From Ruegeria atlantica (GTDB lineage: Bacteria; Pseudomonadota; Alphaproteobacteria; Rhodobacterales; Rhodobacteraceae), in contig NZ_WQCF01000001.1 in the NCBI RefSeq assembly GCF_013032455.1, positions 434,001 through 498,000 of the forward strand: a stretch of 64,000 nucleotides of DNA, written 5' to 3'. This document shows positions 9,661 to 17,977 of the stretch, piece by piece. Position numbers and translations under genes: made by a program. Under the pieces are notes generated by a model. The model ran no database searches. It worked only from the letters and a program-made list of their open reading frames with translations, and was not told where the DNA came from. Position 1 is the first letter of the stretch. Every line of letters starts with the position of its first letter.

Positions 9661-10179
9661 ATGTTTCTGGAACTGATTGGCACAATCTTTGCAGGCTTTG
9701 CGTTCGCTGGTGTTGTGATGGTGCTGAATAAATTGACAGGCGGCCGCCTGCCCCGCTGGACAGCCCCGGTGGCGGCTGGATTGGGCATGATCGGGATGAC
9801 CATCGCAAGCGAGTATTCCTGGTACGACCGCACAGTTGAAACGCTTCCTGAAGGGATGGAAATCGTGCAGGAAGTCGAAAGCAAGGCCATTTATCGCCCC
9901 TGGACCTACGCAGTACCATTTGTGAACCGCTTTGCCGCAATAGATACCGCCTCGGTTCGAACCAATGAACAGGTGCCCGAACAACGGCTGGTGGAGATGT
10001 ACTTCTTTGGCCGTTGGTCTCCGATTTCGAAACTTCCGATTGCCGTTGACTGCGCCGCAAACAAACGCGCCAGCCTGGCCGACGGTGCCGAGTTCGGAGA
10101 TGATGGTCAATTGCTGAATGCCGATTGGCTAAACGTCAACGCCCAAGACCCGATTATCGAGGCCACCTGCGGAGTATGA
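9661..10179 (+). CDS. hypothetical membrane protein in the acetate cluster
   Basis: I do not recognise this 172-residue protein as a named family. It has two hydrophobic segments, at about 3-25 and 35-53, the first followed by a basic turn, and then a soluble C-terminal region of about 115 residues with a WSPISKLPIAVDCA segment. The start is the ATG at 9661. Its stop lies 1 nt before the start of the exonuclease gene, so the two are probably translated together and may act together at the membrane. Confidence 0.75.
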   Translation: MFLELIGTIFAGFAFAGVVMVLNKLTGGRLPRWTAPVAAGLGMIGMTIASEYSWYDRTVETLPEGMEIVQEVESKAIYRPWTYAVPFVNRFAAIDTASVRTNEQVPEQRLVEMYFFGRWSPISKLPIAVDCAANKRASLADGAEFGDDGQLLNADWLNVNAQDPIIEATCGV

Positions 10180-10180
10180 C

Positions 10181-11593
10181 ATGCTGACCCGGCTGAGCCT
10201 GCGCGTACGTATCTTTCTGTTCTTCTGCCTTTTGGCTGTAGGTGCATTGGCCGTTAGCTCAATTGCTCTCTGGATCAGTTTTCTACGCGTCTCCGATCCT
10301 GAACTCGTAAATGCCTTTATTATGGCTGAGATCATCATGGGCTTTGGGTTCATCGCCTTGATCATCGCTGTGTGGCTGCTGTTTGATGACAACGTGGCCA
10401 AGCCGATCGAACGGCTTTCGGCGCAGTTGCGCGCACGCGCGCATGCAGGCGTCAGTACGGATGTCGACATGCAAGCGGCCCGTTATTTAGGCGATCTTGC
10501 CCCTGCTGCCGCAGGTTTGGCTGATCAGCTTTCGGGCAAAACCTTGGATGTTGCCGAAGCCGTCGCCGCAGAAACCGCTCATCTGTCCGCAGAAAAACAA
10601 AGACTGACTGCACTGCTAACCGAAATCCCTGTCGCGATGGTGCTGGCCGGTCCGACCCACAAGATTGTGCTCTATGATGGCCAAGCCGCCGGGGTTCTGG
10701 CTCAGATTGCGCACCCCCGTTTGAACGCCTCGCTTTTCGAGTACCTGCAACCCAACGCATTGCAGCAAGCTTATGAAAAGCTATCAAAATCAGGATTGGA
10801 AGTCGCCTGTACCCTGACCAGCATCGACGGTGCGCAGACCTACTCTGCCCGGATGAAACCTTTGGGGGATGCTCCGGGTTATCTGCTGGTCTTTGACGAA
10901 AGTGCGGCCAATATCTCGCCCGAGGCGGCCCGGCCCCTGGTCTATGATTTTGACCTATTGAACAGCGCGTCCGGGGGGCAGTTCGAAACCCTTGCTCTGC
11001 AGGACCTGTGCTTTGTTGTGTTTGACACCGAAACCACAGGATTGCTGCCTCATAAGGATGAGATCGTCCAGATCGGCGCGGTTCGTGTGGTAAACGGGCG
11101 CATCGTTGACGGCGAGCGGCTGGACATGCTTGTCAATCCCGGCATACCGATACCTCCAGCCTCGACCAAAGTGCATAAGGTCAGCGATCACATGGTTCAG
11201 GGGGCCCCGGATATTGCCGAGGCCGGGCGGACATTTCACCAATTCGCACGAGACGCGGTGATCGTGGCGCATAATGCTCCGTTCGACATGGCCTTTTTGC
11301 GTCGCCATGCCAAGCGTATGGATGTTGACTGGGATCACCCCATTCTTGATACGGTCTTGCTTTCGGCCGTTCTGTTCGGTGCCAGCGACAAGCACACGCT
11401 GGATGCCCTGTGTGATCGGCTGGACATCACAATCCCGCACGAGCTGCGTCATACCGCCCTTGGCGATGCAGTCGCAACGGCGCAGGCACTGGTCAAGATG
11501 CTTCCTATGCTGCAGGCCCGAGGCATGACAACATTTGGCGCGGTCATCGAGGCCACCCGCCAGCACGGCCGCCTGTTGGAAGACCTGAACTAA
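10181..11593 (+). CDS. membrane-anchored 3'-5' exonuclease, DnaQ/epsilon-like
   Basis: The N-terminus carries two membrane helices (about 8-30 and 45-70), a HAMP-like linker and a PAS-like region (about 130-245). The C-terminal DEDDh exonuclease domain begins near residue 275. ExoI reads DTETTG at 282-287, ExoII is HNAPFDMAFL, and ExoIII is HTALGD. All acidic residues needed for two-metal catalysis are present. This is not the replicative epsilon subunit, which is about 230 residues and soluble. Tight coupling to the upstream membrane protein and the nearby nucleotidyltransferase gene suggests a signalling or repair function tied to acetate metabolism. The natural substrate is unknown. Confidence 0.88.
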   Translation: MLTRLSLRVRIFLFFCLLAVGALAVSSIALWISFLRVSDPELVNAFIMAEIIMGFGFIALIIAVWLLFDDNVAKPIERLSAQLRARAHAGVSTDVDMQAARYLGDLAPAAAGLADQLSGKTLDVAEAVAAETAHLSAEKQRLTALLTEIPVAMVLAGPTHKIVLYDGQAAGVLAQIAHPRLNASLFEYLQPNALQQAYEKLSKSGLEVACTLTSIDGAQTYSARMKPLGDAPGYLLVFDESAANISPEAARPLVYDFDLLNSASGGQFETLALQDLCFVVFDTETTGLLPHKDEIVQIGAVRVVNGRIVDGERLDMLVNPGIPIPPASTKVHKVSDHMVQGAPDIAEAGRTFHQFARDAVIVAHNAPFDMAFLRRHAKRMDVDWDHPILDTVLLSAVLFGASDKHTLDALCDRLDITIPHELRHTALGDAVATAQALVKMLPMLQARGMTTFGAVIEATRQHGRLLEDLN

Positions 11594-11681
11594 GCGTTAA
11601 AATGTTCATGCAAGACACAGCTTTTCATGGACAATCCCTGCAAGCCGTGGCACCTGATGCAGGCCACTGCATGAGCGGACA

Positions 11682-12182
11682 ATGACAGAAAAAACCTTCA
11701 CACCTACCCCGGATCAAAGCTCTGCCTTTCGTGAGGCGTTGGGTTGCTTTGGCACTGGTGTAACTGTCATTACAACCAACACCGGAAACGGGCCACGCGC
11801 GATCACCGTGAATTCATTTTCGTCAGTGTCGCTGAACCCGCCACTGGTTTTGTGGTGCCTTGCCAAGGACTCTTACCGATTCAATTCGTTCAATGCTTGC
11901 AAGCACTATTCCATCCATGTGATGGCCGAAGAACAACAAGAGCAAGCGCTGAAGTTCGCCCGCGACGGCTTGGATTTTTCACACGCCGACTGGAAGCCGG
12001 ACCACAAGGGGCGTCCACAACTGGCAAATTGCCTCGCCCGGTTCGACTGTCAGCTTCACGCCAAACACGAAGCGGGGGATCACCTTATCCTTGTTGGTGA
12101 GGTCGAGAATGTGATGCATCGCACCGGCAATGGCCTGATTTTTAAGCGCGGGCAATTCGGCGGGTTCGCGGACCTGCTTTAA
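11682..12182 (+). CDS. flavin reductase family protein (FMN-binding)
   Basis: This 166-residue protein has the flavin-reductase fold signature: GCFGTGVTVITT near the start, then TVNSFSSVSLNPPLVLWCL, which lines the FMN phosphate, and a C-terminal GGFADL. Members supply reduced flavin to two-component monooxygenases or act as standalone NAD(P)H:flavin reductases. No monooxygenase gene is next to it, so the partner is unknown. It converges on the DUF6505 gene with a 4-nt overlap at the 3' ends. Confidence 0.9.
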   Translation: MTEKTFTPTPDQSSAFREALGCFGTGVTVITTNTGNGPRAITVNSFSSVSLNPPLVLWCLAKDSYRFNSFNACKHYSIHVMAEEQQEQALKFARDGLDFSHADWKPDHKGRPQLANCLARFDCQLHAKHEAGDHLILVGEVENVMHRTGNGLIFKRGQFGGFADLL

Positions 12183-12661
12183 TCATCCAGCGAGCCGTGA
12201 ACGGCCAGCGCTTCAAGCTGTGTCTCTTGCGGCGTGATAATGCGGAAAGCTTCGTGCACACCGGTTTCTGACAACTCGCGGGCCACCGTCAGCAAGGTAT
12301 TGGGCGCGTGTTCGTCACACAGTTCAGCCATATGCGCGATTTCGGCCTGCGCAACGCCCAATGCGGCCTCAACCGATGGAGCGCCATAGAGTTGCACGAA
12401 ATGTTCAGCCAGATTTTGCGTGACCTGATCCAGTTCGGCCTGTTCGATTTGCGTAACGGCGACGAATGTCACACGCCCAAAGGTTTCGACACCTAGCCAG
12501 CCGTTCGCGAAAGCCTGTCGCGCCTTGCCTTCCAAATCGGCCCGCCCCCAATTCGAAAACTCGAACCCACCAGAGATGCACCACTCGCCGGTCCGGGCTG
12601 GGGAATGAAACACGTTCTTATCGCTTTCATCAAAATGGATTGCGCGGGCCAGTTTCATCAT
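12179..12661 (-). CDS. DUF6505 family protein
   Basis: This 160-residue soluble protein, starting MMKLARAIHFDESD, is typical of a Rhodobacterales family without known function. It has no catalytic motif I can name. Its start overlaps the stop of the ligase-like gene (ATGATG over TGA), so it is the last gene of the mrp operon by translational coupling. An in-frame extension upstream to 12835 lies entirely inside the neighbouring gene and is rejected. Confidence 0.8.
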   Translation of the reverse strand: MMKLARAIHFDESDKNVFHSPARTGEWCISGGFEFSNWGRADLEGKARQAFANGWLGVETFGRVTFVAVTQIEQAELDQVTQNLAEHFVQLYGAPSVEAALGVAQAEIAHMAELCDEHAPNTLLTVARELSETGVHEAFRIITPQETQLEALAVHGSLDD

Positions 12662-13350
12662 CCGTTCTCCAACAATTCCGTCAGTGGGCGCAGCCGTGTG
12701 TCCGAACCATCGCGGATCAGCATTCCGAACCGTTCGTCCGCACCCAAAAATACGCCTGTCTCGCAGGGTTCTCCGACACCGCGCAGCAGGCCCATCCATT
12801 CGCCGTGTAAAGGTGCGTTGCCGTCTTCCTGCCAACGATTGAGCCAGGTCAGCATGTGCCGTGACCAGCTTTCAACCAATTGCACCGCCGACACATCAGC
12901 ACAGCCTTCATCATAGAGCGCTGTGACATCCGGCGTTTTTCCCGGATCATCCCCGGTTTGCAGAAGCGCCAGCTCCCACCCAACAACGAGCCAGTCCGGC
13001 TCCTCGTCCGGGCGGGCGGTCGATGATGCAGCATGAAACATCCCACATTTGGCGCCGTTCACGCAGATCAACCCCTCCCAACCCAGATGTACGGCGACCT
13101 CGGGTGGTGCCAACGCGCCCAGCGCGTTCTGGAACCCAACAGCACACAAGGGCAGCATCGCCATGGCGTCCTGCAAGGGAACCTCGGGCGCAAAGATTAT
13201 GGCCACCCGCAGACGGTCAGCCTGAATGTTATAAACCACTGTTCCCGCGTCGCAGCCCAGCGCGGCCATGGCCTGAGCGCGCTCGAACGGGTCCTCCCCA
13301 CCCTGCACCGGGTGGCCCGACAGCAAGGGGGGAAAGACAGGTTGGCTCAT
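12658..13350 (-). CDS. biotin/lipoate-protein ligase-like protein with DUF4444 tail
   Basis: The 230-residue protein resembles the biotin/lipoate ligase fold, with a DUF4444 domain over about the last 70 residues. The segment NGAKCGMF holds a lysine where ligases keep their catalytic Lys-x-Gly. The usual GRGRRGR/RRxTGG nucleotide-cofactor loop is not visible in the N-terminal third, so full ligase activity is doubtful. ATG 13350 overlaps the mrp stop by 4 nt (ATGA), and its own stop overlaps the DUF6505 start. Its position beside an Fe-S carrier suggests a role near lipoyl or Fe-S protein maturation (inference). Confidence 0.78.
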   Translation of the reverse strand: MSQPVFPPLLSGHPVQGGEDPFERAQAMAALGCDAGTVVYNIQADRLRVAIIFAPEVPLQDAMAMLPLCAVGFQNALGALAPPEVAVHLGWEGLICVNGAKCGMFHAASSTARPDEEPDWLVVGWELALLQTGDDPGKTPDVTALYDEGCADVSAVQLVESWSRHMLTWLNRWQEDGNAPLHGEWMGLLRGVGEPCETGVFLGADERFGMLIRDGSDTRLRPLTELLENG

Positions 13351-14408
13351 GCCTTGCCCTTGGCGATCATGTCACGGGCAATCTTGCGGAACGCCTCGGC
13401 CTGTGGGCTGTCCGGTTTGCTGACAACGATGGGGGCGCCACCATCAGCCGCCACGCGAATGTCCAGATGCAGCGGGATTTCCCCCAGCAACGGAACGCCC
13501 AGCGCCTCGGCCTCGGACGCGACACCGCCATGGCCGAACACATGTTCCTCATGCCCGCAGTTGGAACAGATATGGGTGGACATGTTCTCGATCATACCAA
13601 CGATTGGCGTCTTAAGCTGGTTGAACATATCGATCCCCTTGCGGGCGTCGATCAGGGCCACGTCCTGCGGTGTTGAAACAACGATGGCGCCATCCACCTT
13701 GAACTTCTGGCTTAACGTCAGCTGCACGTCACCAGTGCCGGGCGGCAAGTCAACGATCAGCACATCCAAAGCACCCCACTGTACCTGGCTCATCATCTGT
13801 TGCAACGCGCCCATCAGCATTGGACCGCGCCACACAACCGCCTGCCCTTCGTTGGTCATCAGCCCCATAGACATCATGGTGACACCGTGATTGCGGAGCG
13901 GCAAAATCGTCTTGCCGTCAGGGCTGGCCGGACGGCCCGAAACGCCTAGCATCCGGGGCTGTGACGGGCCATAGACATCCGCATCCAGCAGACCTACACG
14001 CCGACCCTCAGCCGCCAGTGCACAGGCGAGGTTGGCTGAAACAGTGGATTTCCCCACGCCACCCTTACCCGAGGCAACGGCAATGATCCGATCCACACCC
14101 GGCACCGCCTGCGGGCCGGTTTGCGACGGCTTGGGCTTAGGCTTCAGATCTGGTGGGGCCTTTTCCGAATGCGCGGTCATCATGGCCGAAACACTTCCCA
14201 CGCCCTCGACCAGTTGCGCTGCTTTCTCGGCGGCGGCGCGTACCGGCTCCATGCGCTCGGCCTGCTTGGGGTCAATCTCCAACACAAAGCGTACAGTATC
14301 GCCTTCGACGTTCAACGCACGGACCACGCCTGCGCTGACGATATCCTGACCGGAAACAGGATCGGTGATCTTTTTCAGGTTTGCCAGTACGGCGTCACGA
14401 ACACTCAT
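13347..14408 (-). CDS. mrp: Mrp/NBP35 family iron-sulfur carrier ATPase
   Basis: This 353-residue protein carries and transfers Fe-S clusters (ApbC/Mrp family). An N-terminal MIP18/DUF59-like domain (1-80) is followed by a Pro/Lys linker and a deviant Walker A SGKGGVGKST near residue 113. The Walker B region VDLPPGTGD and the cluster-binding CSNC pair follow, the last at about residue 285. An AGGGG ribosome site lies 8 nt before ATG 14408. It starts a three-gene ATGA-coupled operon. The nearby formate dehydrogenase, rich in Fe-S clusters, is a plausible client, though Mrp is a general factor. Confidence 0.95.
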   Translation of the reverse strand: MSVRDAVLANLKKITDPVSGQDIVSAGVVRALNVEGDTVRFVLEIDPKQAERMEPVRAAAEKAAQLVEGVGSVSAMMTAHSEKAPPDLKPKPKPSQTGPQAVPGVDRIIAVASGKGGVGKSTVSANLACALAAEGRRVGLLDADVYGPSQPRMLGVSGRPASPDGKTILPLRNHGVTMMSMGLMTNEGQAVVWRGPMLMGALQQMMSQVQWGALDVLIVDLPPGTGDVQLTLSQKFKVDGAIVVSTPQDVALIDARKGIDMFNQLKTPIVGMIENMSTHICSNCGHEEHVFGHGGVASEAEALGVPLLGEIPLHLDIRVAADGGAPIVVSKPDSPQAEAFRKIARDMIAKGKA

Positions 14409-14518
14409 GCCTTTGCCCCTGTAGCCTGTACAACCATGTGGTTGAGTTTCATTGCATGTGTCTCCGTCTCATTCAGTTCATTTGACGCAATTGCGACCAC
14501 ACCGTTAGGTTTGGCCAT
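14405..14518 (-). CDS. possible 37-residue coupled ORF upstream of mrp
   Basis: A minus-strand ATG at 14518 with an AGAGGA ribosome site 8 nt upstream opens a 37-codon frame beginning MAKPNGVVAIAS. Its TGA overlaps the mrp ATG by 4 nt, the same coupling seen between the next genes of the operon. Against it, its start codon coincides with the start codon of the divergent cytochrome gene, mrp has its own ribosome site, and I recognise no family. It could be a leader peptide or simply chance. Confidence 0.3.
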   Translation of the reverse strand: MAKPNGVVAIASNELNETETHAMKLNHMVVQATGAKA

Positions 14519-15245
14519 GCGCTTTGTCCTCTTGTGCCTGAGCCTGACGCTCTCTGCCAGCCCCTCTTGGTCGCAAGAGGCGTTGGGGCTTGCCGCCCCG
14601 GCCGAGGTTTCCGACTCTGGTCTGTTGCAACATATCCTTCCGCGCTTCTCTCTCAAGACCGGGATACGCGTTATTGCGGATGATGCGGGCGATTTAGTGT
14701 TGGAAACTGCACCACCCGGCGATCCTGTCTTCGCCCGCGAAGGTGTGATCTATCACTTGCGGATCGAAGATGACGCCAAACACGAACGATTCCGCGACTG
14801 GCTGTTGTCCGACGTAGGCAAGAACACGGTCGAAAGTTTTGTTCCGCAACAAGGCGCCCCCTTCTCTGCCAGCTTTGAGGTCGCAGCAACACAGGAAGAG
14901 ATCGTGATCGACGGCGACGCGGCCATAGGCGAGGAGCTGTCAATGACTCATTGCGGACGCTGCCACGTTATCGGGCCACAGAACCGGATGAACGGGCTGG
15001 GTTCTACCCCGTCTTTTGCGGTGCTGCGCGCGATGTCCGACTGGTCGGAACGGTTCGAGGCATTTTTTGCGCTCAATCCTCATCCGGCCTTCACGCAGAT
15101 TGACGGGCTTACACCACCTTTCGCTCCGGAACGCCCCTCGCCCATTCACCCGGTCGAGATCACTCTGGAAGAGTTCGAAGCAATCCTGGCTTTCGTCTCG
15201 ATCATCAAAGCAGCCGACCTTGGCGCTCCGCTACAACTTCAGTGA
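14517..15245 (+). CDS. periplasmic cytochrome c with shortened TupA-like N-terminal domain
   Basis: The 242-residue protein has a signal peptide (1-20) and one heme site, CGRCH at 146-150. Between them lies a stretch that mirrors the tungstate-binding protein TupA of this window. SGLLQHILPRF (34-44) parallels SGLLDYILPGF, and the REGVIYHL...FRDWLLSDVGKNTV region (74-105) parallels the C-terminal YGVILVN...FIDWLTSPNGQAAI. About 130 residues of the binding protein are missing between the two, so metal binding is unlikely. The C-terminal half is a class I-like cytochrome domain. It lies beside the formate dehydrogenase accessory genes and may carry electrons. The 3' end overlaps the convergent Fe-S gene by 7 nt. 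Confidence 0.85.
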   Translation: MRFVLLCLSLTLSASPSWSQEALGLAAPAEVSDSGLLQHILPRFSLKTGIRVIADDAGDLVLETAPPGDPVFAREGVIYHLRIEDDAKHERFRDWLLSDVGKNTVESFVPQQGAPFSASFEVAATQEEIVIDGDAAIGEELSMTHCGRCHVIGPQNRMNGLGSTPSFAVLRAMSDWSERFEAFFALNPHPAFTQIDGLTPPFAPERPSPIHPVEITLEEFEAILAFVSIIKAADLGAPLQLQ

Positions 15246-17191
15246 TCCTTTCGCTTTGAGAAGTAATCGTCGGTCGTGACGACCTTGGGTTTCGGATTGG
15301 ACTGGAACGGGTTGTCCTGCTGCTGAAACTGCGCGTTGACGCGACAATTGTCACACATCTGGATCATCCGCGCCTTGTCCGAGGTGGCAAACATCGGATG
15401 TGTGCCCGAAAGCTTTTCCATAATCCGCTCAACCGTGGATTTCACACCGAACAAGGCCCCGCACTCCACGCAGGCAAAGGGCTCTTCTTCGTTCAACACC
15501 TGCTGAGACAAAGCCGCGTCGCTCAGGTCCAACTGCGGTACCAGTGTAATCGCATTCTCGGGACAGATGCCTTTGCAAAGACCACATTGCAAGCAGGCGT
15601 CCTGCTGAAAGTTCAACTGCGGTTTATCCGGGTTGTCTATTAAAGCACCTGAGGGACACAGCGACACACAGCTGAGGCACAATGTGCAGGCGTCTGTGTT
15701 TACCGCAATGGCTCCGTAGGGCGCATTCTCGGGCAATGGCATTGGCGCTTCGGCCTGCGGGTTCAGCGCCTGCGCCGACAGCCGGGTGATTTGCCTGCGG
15801 TTGCCCAACGGCAGAACCGGATCGGCCAATGGCGGTGGCACGTCCTGCTCATAGAGTAGGTCGGCCATCGCATCAGGGTCGGCCTCGTCAATCAATCCAA
15901 GGCCATCTGCCCCGGCAATAGCCTGGGCCAGCTCCAATTCACGATCCAACGCATCGCGTTCGGTGGTCGGAGCCAGCAGCACATCGACACGCGCGAACCC
16001 GTGGGCTAGTGCTGCCAGCATCTCAGCATGCCCAAAGCCCGAGATCACTTGCAGTTCTAACGGGATCACGTCAGCTGGAAGGCCCCGTCCGAAACGGGCG
16101 GCCAGCCGGATCATCTCGGTGCCATGGCTATCATGAACCAGAAGCCGGGGCGCCTCGCCTCCGGCTCGCCGAAATGTGCGGGCCAAAACGTGCATCCGCG
16201 ACAACAGCGCGGAAATCGGCGGGTCTTCGTATGTAATGGCGGTTGAAGGGCACACCGCCGCACATTCCCCGCATCCAGCGCAGACCATCGGGTCAATGGA
16301 CACATGCTCACCCGCCGGGGTGATTGCGCCGGTCGGACAGATATCCAGACAGTTCGTGCAGGCGACCTGCTCGGCACGGGAATGAGCGCAGAGCGTTTCC
16401 TCCATTCGTACGTAAAGCGGTTTTTCGAATGTACCGACCAGTTGAACCGCCTCAAAAGCCAAACGTTCCAACGCAATCGTATCCTTGGGGTCGGCACGCA
16501 GATACCCTTCTCGCTTGGCCGGGGCCTGTACAAAAGGCGTGCCACCGGTCAGGTCAATGACGATATCGCAAGAGGATTGCGCACCATCGCGCGGCCCCGT
16601 CCACGTAAAGTCGCCCCGGCCGCCCGGTTTCATCTGCTGCAAAGCATCAAATCGCAAAGAAAATCCGCCAAGCGCGCCGGTCAGTGACCGAATTCGCCCG
16701 CGCACAACATCAAATGCCCGCGAAATGGGCTGAGCATCATCAGTGACCAACACAGTTACAGCCAATGCTTCAGACAGGCGTGCCGCCAGATCAAAGGCAA
16801 CCTTACCCGAACCGACAATAAAACAGGTGCCTTCACTGAAAACATCGACGCTGGGCGTAATCGGTTGGGGTAACAACGCCTCGGCGGCCAAGGCGGCCAT
16901 CTTTGGCGCGGCATCGCTGCCCTGCTCGGACCAGCCAGCACGGTCGCGCAGGTCTACAAATCCGGGTGCGTCGATATTCAGCTCTTCCGCAAGAGCCTGG
17001 AACACATCCTGTTCCTGACCACAGGCAATCACCGTGTCGCCACCCTTCATCAGTGATGCCGCAGTTTCCAACTCGGAGGTACACAGCGCCGAGTGCACCT
17101 TGGAACATGCTGCATCGCATGCGGACGCGATTTTCTCGGCGTCCAGATCCTGCGTTCCCGCGCAGCTGCACAGCAGTATTTTTGTGCCCAT
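15239..17191 (-). CDS. 4Fe-4S dicluster protein of the formate dehydrogenase locus
   Basis: This 650-residue cytoplasmic Fe-S protein is typical of this formate dehydrogenase cluster. It has an N-terminal cysteine-rich segment (CSCAG). It has ferredoxin-type CxxCxxxCP and CxxCxxCxxxCP clusters in the middle (CTNCLDICP, CAGCGECAAVCP) and again near the C-terminus (CTLCLSCVSLCP, CLQCGLCKGICP). A CVEC...CDNC pair at the end could hold a metal. Members are thought to serve enzyme maturation or electron delivery, but their role is not established. It is divergent from DUF3305 and shares a 230-nt promoter region with it. Confidence 0.88.
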   Translation of the reverse strand: MGTKILLCSCAGTQDLDAEKIASACDAACSKVHSALCTSELETAASLMKGGDTVIACGQEQDVFQALAEELNIDAPGFVDLRDRAGWSEQGSDAAPKMAALAAEALLPQPITPSVDVFSEGTCFIVGSGKVAFDLAARLSEALAVTVLVTDDAQPISRAFDVVRGRIRSLTGALGGFSLRFDALQQMKPGGRGDFTWTGPRDGAQSSCDIVIDLTGGTPFVQAPAKREGYLRADPKDTIALERLAFEAVQLVGTFEKPLYVRMEETLCAHSRAEQVACTNCLDICPTGAITPAGEHVSIDPMVCAGCGECAAVCPSTAITYEDPPISALLSRMHVLARTFRRAGGEAPRLLVHDSHGTEMIRLAARFGRGLPADVIPLELQVISGFGHAEMLAALAHGFARVDVLLAPTTERDALDRELELAQAIAGADGLGLIDEADPDAMADLLYEQDVPPPLADPVLPLGNRRQITRLSAQALNPQAEAPMPLPENAPYGAIAVNTDACTLCLSCVSLCPSGALIDNPDKPQLNFQQDACLQCGLCKGICPENAITLVPQLDLSDAALSQQVLNEEEPFACVECGALFGVKSTVERIMEKLSGTHPMFATSDKARMIQMCDNCRVNAQFQQQDNPFQSNPKPKVVTTDDYFSKRKDH

Positions 17192-17349
17192 GGCCTCCCC
17201 TCCCGAACATCTTCCCTGTTTCAGGTTCAGCTTAGAGCGCGTTTGAAAAGTGGCAATCCCCGGCGGTCAAGCATGCTGCGAAACCCGCTGTTGATCCGAC
17301 CTGCTGACGTAAACATTTAGTGATCGCGCAATCGTCAGACAATTGAGGC

Positions 17350-17379
17350 TTGGCACAAAGCAATTTTGTGTACCATAGT
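17350..17379 (+). promoter_or_regulatory. candidate -35/-10 promoter for the fdh operon
   Basis: TTGGCA (17350-17355) and CATAGT (17374-17379) are spaced 18 nt apart, about 45 nt before the GTG start of the first fdh accessory gene. The match to a sigma-70 type promoter is fair. A sigma-54 reading fails because no GC is found 10 nt after the GG. Confidence 0.3.
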
Positions 17380-17422
17380 AGACTAAGATGAAGGCAGGGG
17401 AGAGCCTTCCGGGGAGGATTAA

Positions 17423-17977
17423 GTGGCCAAGGCCGCAAGCCAGATTGAAATGCCAGTCGGCGTCGTCGTGCGCAAAACACCCGGTGTAACTCGCTGGGCG
17501 AAGTGGAACTGGCGCGCCGTTGCTGTTTTGCCCGGTGCCGGGCCAGCGGATTGGCTGGAACTGCGCCGTGAAGGCGAGGCCGTGGAATACCACGCGGCCA
17601 CCCTCCCCTTGACCCTCTGGGCAGATGAAACCGAGGCCTACATGGTCAATCTGTCAGACGGTCAGCCCTCGATCTATCTTGTTCTGCGCGACGCGCTGGA
17701 TGGAGAAAGACCGATGGATGCAGTGCTGGTCACCGCGTCCCCGTTCGAAGGGCAGGATTACGCAGATACCGGAGAAGAGATTGTTGAGAAAATCCCGATG
17801 ACTGAAGGCCTGATTGCCTGGGTTCGGGATTTCGCTCTGGAACATCACCGCGATGAGGTTTTCGTCAAACGCCGTCGCGATAAGAAGCGCACCGATCTTG
17901 TCGAGGATGGCAAGGGAGATGCGCGCATCCGGCAGGACTCGGACGTCTACCGCGCCCCACGGAGGATCGTGCAGTGA
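17423..17977 (+). CDS. DUF3305 formate dehydrogenase accessory protein
   Basis: This 184-residue soluble protein of the DUF3305 family is found almost only in formate dehydrogenase clusters and has unknown biochemical function. The start is GTG 17423, with GGGGAGG 6 nt upstream. The family-typical MPVGVVVRKTPGVTRWA opening is present, and the C-terminus is basic (KRRRDKK). Its stop overlaps the start of the DUF3306 gene as GTGA, so the two are coupled. Confidence 0.9.
   Translation: MAKAASQIEMPVGVVVRKTPGVTRWAKWNWRAVAVLPGAGPADWLELRREGEAVEYHAATLPLTLWADETEAYMVNLSDGQPSIYLVLRDALDGERPMDAVLVTASPFEGQDYADTGEEIVEKIPMTEGLIAWVRDFALEHHRDEVFVKRRRDKKRTDLVEDGKGDARIRQDSDVYRAPRRIVQ

Noticed and set aside
12662..12835. 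N-terminal extension of the DUF6505 gene
   Set aside because: It lies inside the ligase-like gene in another frame and has an arginine-rich composition unlike the family.
17350..17370. Possible sigma-54 promoter (TTGGCAC) before the fdh operon
   Set aside because: The required GC 10 nt after the GG is missing (TT is found).
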